Positions 1 through 7,065 of a DNA stretch of 8,045 nt are shown one piece after another (position 1 is the first letter of the stretch; every line of letters starts with the position of its first letter). Source of the DNA: an uncultured Erysipelotrichaceae bacterium (GTDB taxonomy: Bacteria; Bacillota_I; Bacilli_A; RF39; UBA660); contig CADBNY010000026.1 in assembly GCA_902796215.1 (NCBI GenBank), positions 1 through 8,045 on the forward strand, in the 5' to 3' direction. The translations under genes and the position numbers were made by a program. The notes under the pieces were generated by a model, which saw nothing but the letters and a program-made list of their open reading frames with translations, made no database searches and was not told where the DNA came from.

Positions 1-540
1 ATCCGAAAAAATTTCATTATTACAAATTATTTTCCACTCACCACTTATTGTATCATCAGCAGCACTTCCACCAAACATTGGAACTCTCCCTATGATATCT
101 TGAATTCCCATTAAGTATTCTTCTTCTTCTTTGGGGCTGGCAACCATATAAAAATATGCTGGGGATTTTGTTGTTTTTGCATTTTCTACAGCAGCTATAG
201 CTACTTTTCTTCCTATTAATCGAGGATTTCTACCGGTTTCATGACAAGCCATTCCTATTTTTATATTTTCATCTATAATAGATAACATCCCCGCAAAACC
301 TTGTTGTGATGTAATATATCCTTCTGGAACAATAATTCCTCCACTACTTGTGCATCCTATAATTGGTGATGTATTAATACTTTGTATTCCTTTTACTATT
401 TGATTTATATCACTTTTTGCCGAAGTAAACAAAAAATTGCAACCTACATTTTTTTCGTCTTTTATTGTTTTTGTAGCACATTCTAATCCCATTGTAAAGC
501 TATCTGGATTTATACTGTATCCCACTTTTGACTTTAACAT
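1..540 (-). CDS. FIST-domain sensory protein, C-terminus cut by window edge
   Basis: This open frame runs from an ATG at 540 to the left edge with no stop, giving the first 180 residues. The N-terminus (VGYSINPDS, residues 6-14), the IGCTSSGGI segment at 61-69 and MFGGSAADD at 155-163 are what I expect of the FIST N-terminal domain. FIST domains are proposed, mainly from genome context, to bind small ligands in signal transduction. There is no signal peptide or membrane segment in the visible part, so it looks cytosolic. The FIST C-terminal domain and any output domain would lie beyond the edge. An AAAGGA ribosome site at 548-553 overlaps the fucO stop and sits 7 bases before the ATG. With only 12 bases between the two genes, they are almost certainly co-transcribed. 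The family call is fairly sure; ligand and partner are unknown. Confidence 0.85.
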   Translation of the reverse strand, partial: MLKSKVGYSINPDSFTMGLECATKTIKDEKNVGCNFLFTSAKSDINQIVKGIQSINTSPIIGCTSSGGIIVPEGYITSQQGFAGMLSIIDENIKIGMACHETGRNPRLIGRKVAIAAVENAKTTKSPAYFYMVASPKEEEEYLMGIQDIIGRVPMFGGSAADDTISGEWKIICNNEIFSD

Positions 541-552
541 TTGAAAATCCTT

Positions 553-1704
553 TTAGTAAGCTTTTTTATATAAAGAAATAATATCTTCTACTGTTACTTC
601 ACGTGGGTTTCCTGCTGTACATATATCATTTATAGCTTGATTAGCAAGGGTTGGTATCATTTCTTCCTGAATTCCTATTTCTCTTAGTGTTTGAGGAATT
701 TTTAGTTTTTTTGATAATTCTACAACGGCATTAACTACTTTCTCTACAGCTGCTTCGTCATTTAAATCATCCATATTTAATCCAATTGCTTTTCCCATAT
801 TTCTAAATAATTCCGGGCAAACTTCTCCATTAAATTTTAAAACATGTGGAAGTAATATGGCATTTGCTAATCCATGTGGAGTATCAAAATATGCTCCTAG
901 TGAATGAGCCATTGAATGAACAATTCCTAATCCTACATTGGAAAATCCCATTCCAGCAATATATTGAGCATAAGCCATCTTTTCAATAGCAACTTCATCT
1001 TTTTCGTTTGCTGCTTGCTCTAAGTTTTTATAAATTAGAGCCATTGAATTCACATGAAATATATCAGGAATTAGCCAACCTGCTTTTGTGATATAACCTT
1101 CCATCGCGTGAGTTAGAGCATCCATTCCTGTTGTAGCTGCTAAAGATTGTGGCATTCCTTGCATTAAATCTGGGTCAATAATAGCACATACTGGTATATC
1201 ATGAACATCTACACAAACCATCTTTTTGTTGTTTGCCTCGTCTGTTATAACATAATTAATGGTTACTTCTGCAGCTGTTCCTGAAGTTGTTGGCAGTGCA
1301 AATACTGGTAATCCTTTATTTCTTGTTTTTATTGCTCCATCTAGACTTACAATTCCACTATGCTCTGGATTTGTCATTACAATAGACATTGCTTTTGCAG
1401 TATCAATAACACTTCCTCCACCAACGGCAATAATGGCATCTATGTTACTGATTTGAGCAACGCGCAAACCTTCTTGGACATTAGCTACTGTTGGATTAGG
1501 TCTAACATTTAAGTATTCAAAATAAATAATTCCTTCTGCTGTTAAAACGTCTGTTATCATTTTTACTATATTATTTTGCACTAATGTTTGATCTGATACT
1601 AATAATACCTTTTCATATCTTCTTGATTTTAATTCTTCTGCTAGTTTTCTTCTTGAACCTCTTCCAAAATATGAAGTTTCATTTAAAACCACTCTATTTA
1701 TCAT
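553..1704 (-). CDS. fucO: Lactaldehyde reductase / 1,2-propanediol oxidoreductase (iron-containing alcohol dehydrogenase)
   Basis: A cytosolic group III iron-dependent alcohol dehydrogenase of 383 residues, almost exactly the length of E. coli FucO. FucO interconverts L-lactaldehyde and L-1,2-propanediol with NAD(H) during fermentation of fucose or rhamnose. The resemblance runs end to end: LNETSYFGRG near the N-terminus, the cofactor loop GGGSVIDTAK (95-104), TTSGTAAEVTINYVITD (139-155), DVHDIPVCAIID, MGFSNVGLG and the C-terminal GNPREVTVEDI. The predicted metal ligands are D195, H199, H263 and H277, matching the family pattern. A strong GGGAGG ribosome site (1712-1717) lies 7 bases before the ATG. 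An extended -10 promoter precedes it and a FIST gene follows. No fucose or rhamnose genes are visible, so the physiological substrate is inferred and could be another short aldehyde, glycol or alcohol. Confidence 0.87.
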   Translation of the reverse strand: MINRVVLNETSYFGRGSRRKLAEELKSRRYEKVLLVSDQTLVQNNIVKMITDVLTAEGIIYFEYLNVRPNPTVANVQEGLRVAQISNIDAIIAVGGGSVIDTAKAMSIVMTNPEHSGIVSLDGAIKTRNKGLPVFALPTTSGTAAEVTINYVITDEANNKKMVCVDVHDIPVCAIIDPDLMQGMPQSLAATTGMDALTHAMEGYITKAGWLIPDIFHVNSMALIYKNLEQAANEKDEVAIEKMAYAQYIAGMGFSNVGLGIVHSMAHSLGAYFDTPHGLANAILLPHVLKFNGEVCPELFRNMGKAIGLNMDDLNDEAAVEKVVNAVVELSKKLKIPQTLREIGIQEEMIPTLANQAINDICTAGNPREVTVEDIISLYKKAY

Positions 1705-1726
1705 TTTCTAGCCTCCCATTTTTTCC

Positions 1727-1756
1727 ATTATATCATACTTTTTTTATTATTGTAAG
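1727..1756 (-). promoter_or_regulatory. Probable extended -10 promoter for fucO-FIST
   Basis: In the 42-base gap after tsaD the minus strand reads TGATATAAT at 1735-1727: a perfect -10 hexamer with the TGn extension. A weak -35 candidate, CTTACA (1756-1751), lies 18 bases upstream, inside the last codons of tsaD. Transcription would start near 1720, just ahead of the GGGAGG ribosome site. I see no terminator between tsaD and this promoter, so read-through from the tsa operon is also likely. Confidence 0.6.
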
Positions 1757-2751
1757 ATATCTTGTGATTTTGAATTTAAATTCAAATCTCCTATTCTTTT
1801 ATCTAAATATGCATAGTATCCTGCTGCGGCTATCATAGCAGCGTTATCTGTACAATATTTTATTGGAGGAATCGATAAATCTGCTTTTAGCTCATTTGCT
1901 AAATCTTCCATTCCTTTTCTTAAGGCTTTATTTGCTGCAACTCCTCCAGCTACGATTATATGCTTTATATTTCTTTCTAGGATTGCTTTTCTCACTTTGG
2001 AAGTAATTGATTTTACTATGACGTTTTGAAATGATTTTGCAAGATCTGCTTGTCTTAATTCATTTTTTCTTTGTTCTTCATTATGTGCTAAATTAATTAC
2101 GGCACTTTTTAGCCCACTAAATGAAAAATTGTAGCTATTATCATTTAAAGGGATGGGTAATTTATAGGTATCTTCTCCTTCATTAGATAATTGATCCAAC
2201 TTCGGTCCTCCTGGGTATTCTAATCCTATTACTCTAGCTACTTTGTCATAGCATTCTCCGACAGCATCGTCTAGTGTTCCTCCTAATTTGTTAAAGCTAT
2301 AGTGTTTTTTCATTTCAATTAATTCTGTGTGTCCCCCACTAACTACTACTGCTAATAATGGAAACTCTAATTCTTTTACTAAACTATTTGCATAAATATG
2401 TCCAGCTATATGATGAACCGGTATTAGTGGTTTGTTATAAATAAATGATAATGTTTTTGCTGCTTCTAAGCCAATTAACAGTGATCCAATTAACCCTGGT
2501 CCATAAGTAATTGCAATTGCATCAATATCATTCATTGTCATATTTGCTTTTTGTAAGCATTCTTCTAAAACGATTGTTATATTTTTCACATGATGCCTGC
2601 TTGCTATTTCTGGTACAACTCCTCCATAATCTTTATGAATATCAATTTGAGAAGAAATTATAGTTGCTATTTCTTCTGTTCCATTCTTTACAATTGATAC
2701 ACTTGTTTCGTCACAGCTACTTTCTATTCCTAAAATATACATATCTTTCAT
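1747..2751 (-). CDS. tsaD: tRNA N6-adenosine threonylcarbamoyltransferase TsaD
   Basis: Catalytic subunit of the bacterial t6A machinery. It transfers the threonylcarbamoyl group from threonylcarbamoyl-AMP to adenine 37 of ANN-decoding tRNAs, working in the cytosol with TsaB and TsaE. At 334 residues it has the usual length. Visible hallmarks are GIESSCDET (8-16), the metal-binding pair H114 and H118 in PVHHIAGH, SGGHTEL (138-144), the DDAVGECYDKVAR segment (161-173), VAGGVAANKALR (267-278) and the late metal-ligand Asp302 in CTDNAAM. Start choice is slightly uncertain: ATG at 2751 has a modest AGTGAG-like site upstream, and a second ATG at 2742 would trim three residues. It is the last gene of tsaE-tsaB-rimI-tsaD and is separated from rimI by 46 bases, unlike the overlapping upstream genes. 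Confidence 0.97.
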   Translation of the reverse strand: MKDMYILGIESSCDETSVSIVKNGTEEIATIISSQIDIHKDYGGVVPEIASRHHVKNITIVLEECLQKANMTMNDIDAIAITYGPGLIGSLLIGLEAAKTLSFIYNKPLIPVHHIAGHIYANSLVKELEFPLLAVVVSGGHTELIEMKKHYSFNKLGGTLDDAVGECYDKVARVIGLEYPGGPKLDQLSNEGEDTYKLPIPLNDNSYNFSFSGLKSAVINLAHNEEQRKNELRQADLAKSFQNVIVKSITSKVRKAILERNIKHIIVAGGVAANKALRKGMEDLANELKADLSIPPIKYCTDNAAMIAAAGYYAYLDKRIGDLNLNSKSQDILQ

Positions 2752-2770
2752 GATATCATCTCACTTCATT

Positions 2771-2776
2771 ATTATA
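2771..2776 (-). promoter_or_regulatory. Possible internal -10 element ahead of tsaD
   Basis: A perfect TATAAT lies in the rimI-tsaD gap, about 20 bases before the tsaD ATG. It lacks the TG extension seen in the other gaps and I find no convincing -35 at 16-18 bases. Such hexamers occur by chance in this AT-rich DNA, so this is only a candidate for a secondary promoter. Confidence 0.25.
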
Positions 2777-2785
2777 AATTAACAT

Positions 2786-2809
2786 AAAAGGCTCTTTTTA
2801 GAGTCTTTT
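2786..2809 (-). terminator. Imperfect hairpin spanning the rimI stop codon; possible attenuator
   Basis: Arms of 9 bases at 2801-2809 and 2786-2794 flank a 6-base loop. In the minus-strand RNA eight positions pair and one is an A-C mismatch. The rimI stop TAA lies in the loop, and the 3' arm ends in UUUU followed by AUG. The short U-run and the mismatch make it a poor full terminator. It could dampen transcription into tsaD or act in mRNA processing. Confidence 0.3.
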
Positions 2810-3208
2810 ATTTTCTTTTTTTCTTTCCATTAAAATCCCATCTACGCCGTGATAATATCCTTTACGTATAGCTTGCTTCACAAATCCCATTTTTTCATAT
2901 AAATGAATTGCTGGTAGATTTTCTTTATTTACTTCTAACGTAATATCTTTTTCCACATGTTTTAAGAAAAAATCTAATAATTTTTGCCCTTTTCCACAAT
3001 TTCTGTGTTTTTTTTCAATTTCAAATTGATTAATTTCTACTTTTTCATAAATATCACTATAATAAAGATAACCTATAATTTCATTATTTTCTTTTAAAAT
3101 TAAATACTTGGCAAAAGGATTATTTTCTAATTCTTTTTTTATTTCATCAATAGATAGAAAAGATTTTTCAATACTTTCTAAATTGTTTTTAGTTAATTCA
3201 ATAATCAT
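2798..3208 (-). CDS. rimI: RimI-like GNAT acetyltransferase (ribosomal protein S18 alanine N-acetyltransferase family)
   Basis: A single GNAT domain of 136 residues. RimI acetylates the N-terminal alanine of ribosomal protein S18 using acetyl-CoA. The acetyl-CoA loop is R69-N-C-G-K-G74. It is followed by LEVNKEN (91-97), AIHLYEKMGF (100-109) and the RimI-typical tail GYYHGVDGILMER (117-129). The ATG overlaps the tsaB stop as ATGA (4 bases), so translation is probably coupled; the upstream ribosome site is weak (AGAAGAAAA-like), which fits coupling. Position between tsaB and tsaD is the standard Firmicutes order and supports the name. RimI homologues often act on other proteins too, so the exact substrate is inferred. 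Confidence 0.87.
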   Translation of the reverse strand: MIIELTKNNLESIEKSFLSIDEIKKELENNPFAKYLILKENNEIIGYLYYSDIYEKVEINQFEIEKKHRNCGKGQKLLDFFLKHVEKDITLEVNKENLPAIHLYEKMGFVKQAIRKGYYHGVDGILMERKKENKRL

Positions 3209-3825
3209 TTTTTATTTTCTTCTGCTTCTGTTAATTTTAAATATTCAGGATTTACAGCATGTGGATTTATCTCTTTTCTGTCTTTAAAGAATTCTACAAT
3301 TTTTAGTATATTAGGATCATAATTTGTTGTATTTTTAAAATCATCAAATTCATCATTTGTAATGACTTCGTATTCTTCTATATTTTTTAATTCTTCTTTT
3401 AATTTTTCCAATTCAATATGTTGAGGTTTTAGTATTTCTTCATTTTCTTTTCCATAAATTGCTGTATATACAAACCCTCTTCTTGCATCAATTATTGGTA
3501 CATGAATTTTTTCTTGTTTTCCTGATAAAGCCATCGCTTCTAAAGAATAAATTGTTGTTATTGGAATATCTAGGCTCCAAGCATATACTTTTGCTATGGT
3601 AAGTCCAATACGGATTCCTGTAAAACTTCCTGGTCCGTTTACAACAATTATTTTTTTTATATCAGTGGGCTTTAAATTGCTTTTTTCAAACATACTAGCA
3701 ATTCTTGGTAAAGCAACTTCTGATAAATTTTGACCATCATCTTCTTTTATCTCTTCAATTATTTTATTTAAATTTACAATAGCCGAATATAAATACCTGG
3801 AAGAAGTATCTATATAAAGAATCAT
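3205..3825 (-). CDS. tsaB: tRNA threonylcarbamoyladenosine biosynthesis protein TsaB
   Basis: An inactive paralogue of TsaD in the ASKHA fold. It dimerises with TsaD and acts as a scaffold for t6A37 synthesis. The protein has 206 residues and opens with MILYIDTSSR, as TsaB proteins do. The signature GPGSFTGIRIGLTIAK spans 64-79, DARRGFVYTAIY is at 113-124, and the C-terminal NPEYLKL (192-198) is the usual TsaB ending. The metal-binding histidine pair of TsaD is absent, as expected. A GAGG ribosome site lies about 8 bases before the ATG, and the start overlaps the tsaE stop as ATGA. The 3' end overlaps rimI in the same way, so tsaE, tsaB and rimI should be made in step. Confidence 0.95.
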   Translation of the reverse strand: MILYIDTSSRYLYSAIVNLNKIIEEIKEDDGQNLSEVALPRIASMFEKSNLKPTDIKKIIVVNGPGSFTGIRIGLTIAKVYAWSLDIPITTIYSLEAMALSGKQEKIHVPIIDARRGFVYTAIYGKENEEILKPQHIELEKLKEELKNIEEYEVITNDEFDDFKNTTNYDPNILKIVEFFKDRKEINPHAVNPEYLKLTEAEENKK

Positions 3826-4280
3826 AATACAGCCTCACATAATTCTTCGTATTTTCTTCCATATGGAATTATAGTAATAGTTCTTTTATTTTCATCTTCT
3901 TCTGAACTTTTTATGATTATATCTAGACGTTTTTCTGGTAAATAATCTGGAATCATATCGGCCCATTCAATAATTGTTATACCCTTTTTTGTAAAATACT
4001 CTTCTATTCCTAAGTCTTCTACTTTACCATCAAGTCTATAAACATCCATGTGATATAGAGGTAATTCTCCTGATGTATATTCTTTAATAATATTAAAAGT
4101 TGGAGAAGTTACTTCCTCTTTTACTTCTAATGCTTGGGCAAATCCTTTTGTAAAAACTGTTTTTCCACTTCCTAAATCTCCTTTTAAGCAAATTACCATA
4201 TTAGGAAATTTTTCTGATTCAATATTTTGTGCTAATTCAATTGTTTGTTCTTCTGAATATGTTGTTATTTTAAAATCCAT
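3822..4280 (-). CDS. tsaE: tRNA threonylcarbamoyladenosine biosynthesis ATPase TsaE
   Basis: Small P-loop ATPase that regulates and resets the TsaB-TsaD complex in t6A synthesis. I start it at the ATG at 4280 (152 residues), not at the in-frame GTG at 4289. The AGGTGAT ribosome site covers that GTG and is ideally placed for the ATG. Numbering from this start, the Walker A motif is GDLGSGKT (34-41), SPTFNIIKEY is at 59-68, DVYRL at 79-83, and IIEWAD at 103-108 carries the conserved Glu-Trp. It is the first gene of tsaE-tsaB-rimI-tsaD and has its own extended -10 promoter. The partner enzyme TsaC/YwlC, which makes threonylcarbamoyl-AMP, is not in the window. Confidence 0.96.
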   Translation of the reverse strand: MDFKITTYSEEQTIELAQNIESEKFPNMVICLKGDLGSGKTVFTKGFAQALEVKEEVTSPTFNIIKEYTSGELPLYHMDVYRLDGKVEDLGIEEYFTKKGITIIEWADMIPDYLPEKRLDIIIKSSEEDENKRTITIIPYGRKYEELCEAVL

Positions 4281-4284
4281 TTTT

Positions 4285-4291
4285 ATCACCT
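4285..4291 (-). promoter_or_regulatory. Ribosome binding site that fixes the tsaE start
   Basis: The minus strand reads AGGTGAT followed by AAAA and then ATG at 4280. The alternative GTG start at 4289 is part of this Shine-Dalgarno itself, so it cannot be served by it. This supports the shorter, 152-residue TsaE. Confidence 0.7.
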
Positions 4292-4298
4292 ATTTTTT

Positions 4299-4326
4299 AT
4301 TATATCAAAATTATTACTTTATACAA
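4299..4326 (-). promoter_or_regulatory. Probable extended -10 promoter for tsaE-tsaB-rimI-tsaD
   Basis: TGATATAAT at 4307-4299 is a perfect -10 with TG extension, identical over nine bases to the fucO element. A weak -35 candidate, TTGTAT (4326-4321), lies 16 bases upstream. The start would fall near 4292, giving a very short leader that begins at about the ribosome site. No good terminator separates it from tldE, so read-through from tldD-tldE is possible. Confidence 0.6.
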
Positions 4327-4366
4327 CTTCTTCTTTAGTTTTTTTAACTTAAATTTTTATTATTTG

Positions 4367-5644
4367 TCATCTAGCTATGGAAATGTCTCTTATTAATATG
4401 GATGGAGATGCTGATATTGTTGATGTAAACTGCAAGTTAGAGGCAATTTCTTCAATATTTGTTAATAATTCGAAGATGTTTGTTGTCATAATAGATGGTT
4501 CTATTCCTGTTTTTAATTTACCATTTTCTACTAAAAATCCAAATATTTGGAGAGAAATATCTCCATTTATTGAATTGATTGAAGTTCCACCAGACTCCAT
4601 ATAGTCTGCTATATATATACCATTATCTAATTTTTCTAATAATTCTTTTTCACTTAACTTACCTGGTATAATATACATGTTTCTTGTACTAATACTTTCA
4701 TAACCATTTCCTGTTGATTTTTTATTTACTAGTTTTGCTTCTTTTATATTATATAAATAAGTTTTTATTTTTCCTTTATTTATGATACTTTTTTTCTCTG
4801 TTTTTGTTCCTTCATTATCAAATAGTCTGTACCCTGGATATTTTTTATTGGTTGGGTCTTCTATAATATTTAATTTAGTACTGAATAGTTGTTTTTCTAA
4901 TTTATCTTCTAGACATGATATTTTATTTCTAATGGAAGAAGCTGATAACATGTCATTGAAACTATTAACTATTCTGCTAGCTACTCTTTTATCTAAAATT
5001 ATATTATATTTTCTGGTTTCTATTTTTTCTTTATGTCTATTTAATAAGGCTTTTTCTATTACTTCTTTTGTTAGTTTTTCAAAATCTATTTCTTTTTTAT
5101 CTGTTGATAAAACTTTTTCATCGTAGCTAGTATATTTTCCTTTATTCTTAATGATTACTTCTATCATAAACGCACATAAATGAGAATCTGTTGAAATATC
5201 TACTCCATTTGAGTTAATAATCCTAGTGTTTGAATAGGTTTCTGAAAAATATGTTGTTAATTTATCAATATCTTTATATTTTTTTCTGTAGGAATCAAGA
5301 TTTTTTAAAATTTCTATTTCCTTTGTTATGTCAAATTCTATTTCTTCATTTTTTTCAATATTAGCGATATTTTTTAAGTACTCATCTTCATATACTGAAT
5401 CAGTATTTTTACATTTAAATATGATTAAGTTGATAATATTTTTATCTAAGTAATTGGTATGTATTTTTACTGTTTTTTTATTATATTCAGCTTTTATTTC
5501 GTAGTCTATATTATCATAGTCGTTATATGATTCTATTTTTCCATTAATGAGTTCTACTGAACTATCTGTTGTTTTCTTTTCAACAATCTGAATATTTGAA
5601 ATATTTTTTTCTTTTGCAAGTTTAAAGAATTCAATATAATTCAT
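4367..5644 (-). CDS. tldE: TldE/PmbA-type subunit of the TldD/TldE metalloprotease
   Basis: A 425-residue protein of the U62 (TldD/PmbA) family. In the E. coli heterodimer, TldE/PmbA lacks the zinc site and helps form the substrate channel, while TldD carries the active site. Consistent with this, I find no HExxxH. Family-like segments are the N-terminal AKEKNISNIQI, INSNGVDIST (143-152), YMESGGTSINSINGDISLQIFGF (348-370), the glycine-rich strand recognised in PmbA proteins, and the C-terminal SPSILIRDISIA (413-424). Its ATG shares one base with the tldD stop (TAATG), and a GGGGG ribosome site lies about 9 bases upstream, so the two subunits are translationally coupled. The protein is very rich in Lys, Ile and Asn, as its neighbours are. 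It is assigned as TldE rather than a second TldD because of the missing zinc motif and the pairing. Confidence 0.88.
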   Translation of the reverse strand: MNYIEFFKLAKEKNISNIQIVEKKTTDSSVELINGKIESYNDYDNIDYEIKAEYNKKTVKIHTNYLDKNIINLIIFKCKNTDSVYEDEYLKNIANIEKNEEIEFDITKEIEILKNLDSYRKKYKDIDKLTTYFSETYSNTRIINSNGVDISTDSHLCAFMIEVIIKNKGKYTSYDEKVLSTDKKEIDFEKLTKEVIEKALLNRHKEKIETRKYNIILDKRVASRIVNSFNDMLSASSIRNKISCLEDKLEKQLFSTKLNIIEDPTNKKYPGYRLFDNEGTKTEKKSIINKGKIKTYLYNIKEAKLVNKKSTGNGYESISTRNMYIIPGKLSEKELLEKLDNGIYIADYMESGGTSINSINGDISLQIFGFLVENGKLKTGIEPSIMTTNIFELLTNIEEIASNLQFTSTISASPSILIRDISIAR

Positions 5645-7017
5645 TATTCCATACCCCCTACTAAAATTTTTGATATTTTTATGGTTGGTTGTCCTATTGT
5701 TACAGGAATTGTTCCACTTTTACTTCCACAGAATCCTGCTTCTATTTTTAAATCATCGGAAACCATTTCTACTTGTTTTAGGATATCTTTACTATTTCCA
5801 ATTAAGGCTACTCCTCTTAATAGATGTTTTATTTCTCCTTTTTCAATTAGTCTAGCTGTTTCCACAGAAAAATTGAAATCTCCTGTTGCAGGGTTGACAC
5901 TTCCTCCACTCATACTTTCACAATACACTCCATAGTCTATGCTTTTAATCATGTCTTCTACTTTATCATTACCTGGTGCTAAATAGGTGTTACTCATACG
6001 CGATGTTGCAGAAAATTTATAACTTTCTCTTCTTCCACAACCATTTAACTTTGTATTCATTTTTTTACTGTTAAATTGATCAACAAGATAATTTTTTATT
6101 ATTCCTTTTTCTATTAAAACATTCTTTTTTGTTTCGTTTCCTTCATCATCTATTACAGAACTTCCCCAAGCATTTTCAATTGTTCCATCATCAATTAAAG
6201 TTACTTTTTTAGTGGCTACTATTTTTTCTAAGTCATCTGAAAAAACGGATACGTGAGGGGCAACTGAAGTTGCTTCTAGCCCATGTCCACATGCTTCATG
6301 AAAAATAACAGCTCCAAATCCCGGGCATAAAATTACTGGCATTTCTCCACCTTTAAAATTTATAGCATCTAATTTTTCCACAGCTGTTCTTGTTATCTTT
6401 TTAATTTCTTCTTCAACATTAAATTTTTCTAATATCTCATATCCACTTGATGCTCCAATATTTGTACTTTCCCTTTCTTTTTTTGCCTCTTTTTCAGTAT
6501 ATACAGAAGCAATAATTCGTGTCCAAACATTATTTCCTTTTATATATTTTCCAGTGGTATTAGCAATAATGAAATTCTTATCCATTTCTAAGATTCTGCC
6601 TACTACCTGTGTCACTAGTTTTGATTCTTTTCTAGCAATATTATCAATTTTATGTAATAATTCTTTTTTCTTTTCAATAGGATAATTATCATGAGAGATT
6701 ACTACATTTTTTGTTTTATCTACTAGTTTTTTTAGTGAAATAGTTTTTTTGTTGCTGGAATTCACATTTTTTATTAATTTATTGATTACTTTTATAATAT
6801 TTTCATCTGTAAGGATATCAGTTGATGTATAATAGCTTACTTCATCTTTTGTAATTCTTATTCCGATTCCTTTTTCGTTCTTTGTATCAATTGTATCTAA
6901 TTTTGAATCTATTAATCGATAATCTACTATTTTTCGTTCTTCATAATAGATTTCTGCAAAATCTGCACCTGTTGACATTGCTGTAGTAAGATATTTTGCT
7001 AATTGTTCTTTGTTCAT
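5644..7017 (-). CDS. tldD: TldD zinc metalloprotease, catalytic subunit
   Basis: A 457-residue cytosolic metallopeptidase of the U62 family. With TldE, E. coli TldD trims the leader of microcin B17 and degrades the antitoxin CcdA; it appears to cut unfolded peptides threaded through a channel. The zinc motif is complete: H240-E241-A-C-G-H245 in IFHEACGHGLEATS. A candidate third ligand is C430 in GFCGSKSGTIPVTIGQP (428-444), where the family has a conserved cysteine. Other family landmarks are IDDGTI (275-280), SNTYLAPG (342-349) and MSGGSVNPATGDFNF (369-383). A strong AGAGGTGAT ribosome site precedes the ATG. The gene has its own extended -10 promoter directly behind the terminator of the upstream gene. 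No RiPP precursor or toxin-antitoxin gene is visible, so the native substrate is unknown. Confidence 0.94.
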   Translation of the reverse strand: MNKEQLAKYLTTAMSTGADFAEIYYEERKIVDYRLIDSKLDTIDTKNEKGIGIRITKDEVSYYTSTDILTDENIIKVINKLIKNVNSSNKKTISLKKLVDKTKNVVISHDNYPIEKKKELLHKIDNIARKESKLVTQVVGRILEMDKNFIIANTTGKYIKGNNVWTRIIASVYTEKEAKKERESTNIGASSGYEILEKFNVEEEIKKITRTAVEKLDAINFKGGEMPVILCPGFGAVIFHEACGHGLEATSVAPHVSVFSDDLEKIVATKKVTLIDDGTIENAWGSSVIDDEGNETKKNVLIEKGIIKNYLVDQFNSKKMNTKLNGCGRRESYKFSATSRMSNTYLAPGNDKVEDMIKSIDYGVYCESMSGGSVNPATGDFNFSVETARLIEKGEIKHLLRGVALIGNSKDILKQVEMVSDDLKIEAGFCGSKSGTIPVTIGQPTIKISKILVGGME

Positions 7018-7032
7018 AAAATCACCTCTTTT

Positions 7033-7041
7033 ATTATAGCA
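7033..7041 (-). promoter_or_regulatory. Probable extended -10 promoter for tldD-tldE
   Basis: TGCTATAAT at 7041-7033 is a perfect -10 with TG extension. No good -35 exists at 16-18 bases; that space is occupied by the hairpin terminator of the upstream gene. The start would be near 7026, inside the ribosome-site region, so the leader would be very short or start slightly earlier. Confidence 0.55.
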
Positions 7042-7043
7042 CT

Positions 7044-7065
7044 AAAAAAAGGATATCACTATCCT
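7044..7065 (-). terminator. Rho-independent terminator of the 276-residue gene
   Basis: In minus-strand RNA the stem AGGAUA (7065-7060) pairs with UAUCCU (7055-7050) around a GUGA loop, followed by six more U (7049-7044). All six base pairs are perfect. The gene's stop TAG (7061-7059) lies within the stem and loop, so terminator and coding end overlap. It lies immediately before the tldD extended -10. Confidence 0.75.

Noticed and set aside
1754..1763. Perfect 10-base palindrome AAGATATCTT at the end of tsaD
   Set aside because: It sits in coding sequence, is AT-rich and single-copy as far as I can see. Chance is the simplest explanation.
1259..1838. Plus-strand open frames of 65 and 84 codons (1259-1456 and 1584-1838)
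   Set aside because: They lie opposite fucO and tsaD; the second is an implausible run of Leu/Phe/Ile that arises from AT-rich antisense sequence. The minus-strand genes have clear family motifs.
3822..4289. Longer TsaE starting at the GTG at 4289
   Set aside because: That GTG is part of the AGGTGAT ribosome site, which is well spaced for the ATG at 4280. TsaE proteins usually begin close to this second site.
4337..4349. Possible terminator after tldE
   Set aside because: Only a 4-base AT-rich stem (agtt/aact) with no U-tract after it on the minus strand. Too weak to call.
4377..5126. Plus-strand open frames at 4377-4604 and 4782-5126
   Set aside because: Both are antisense to tldE, with no credible ribosome site or family resemblance. 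They are shadows of the real gene.
5670..5935. Overlapping plus-strand open frames at 5670-5855 and 5681-5935
   Set aside because: They overlap each other in different frames and lie opposite the well-supported 3' end of tldD. The hydrophobic composition reflects AT-rich antisense.
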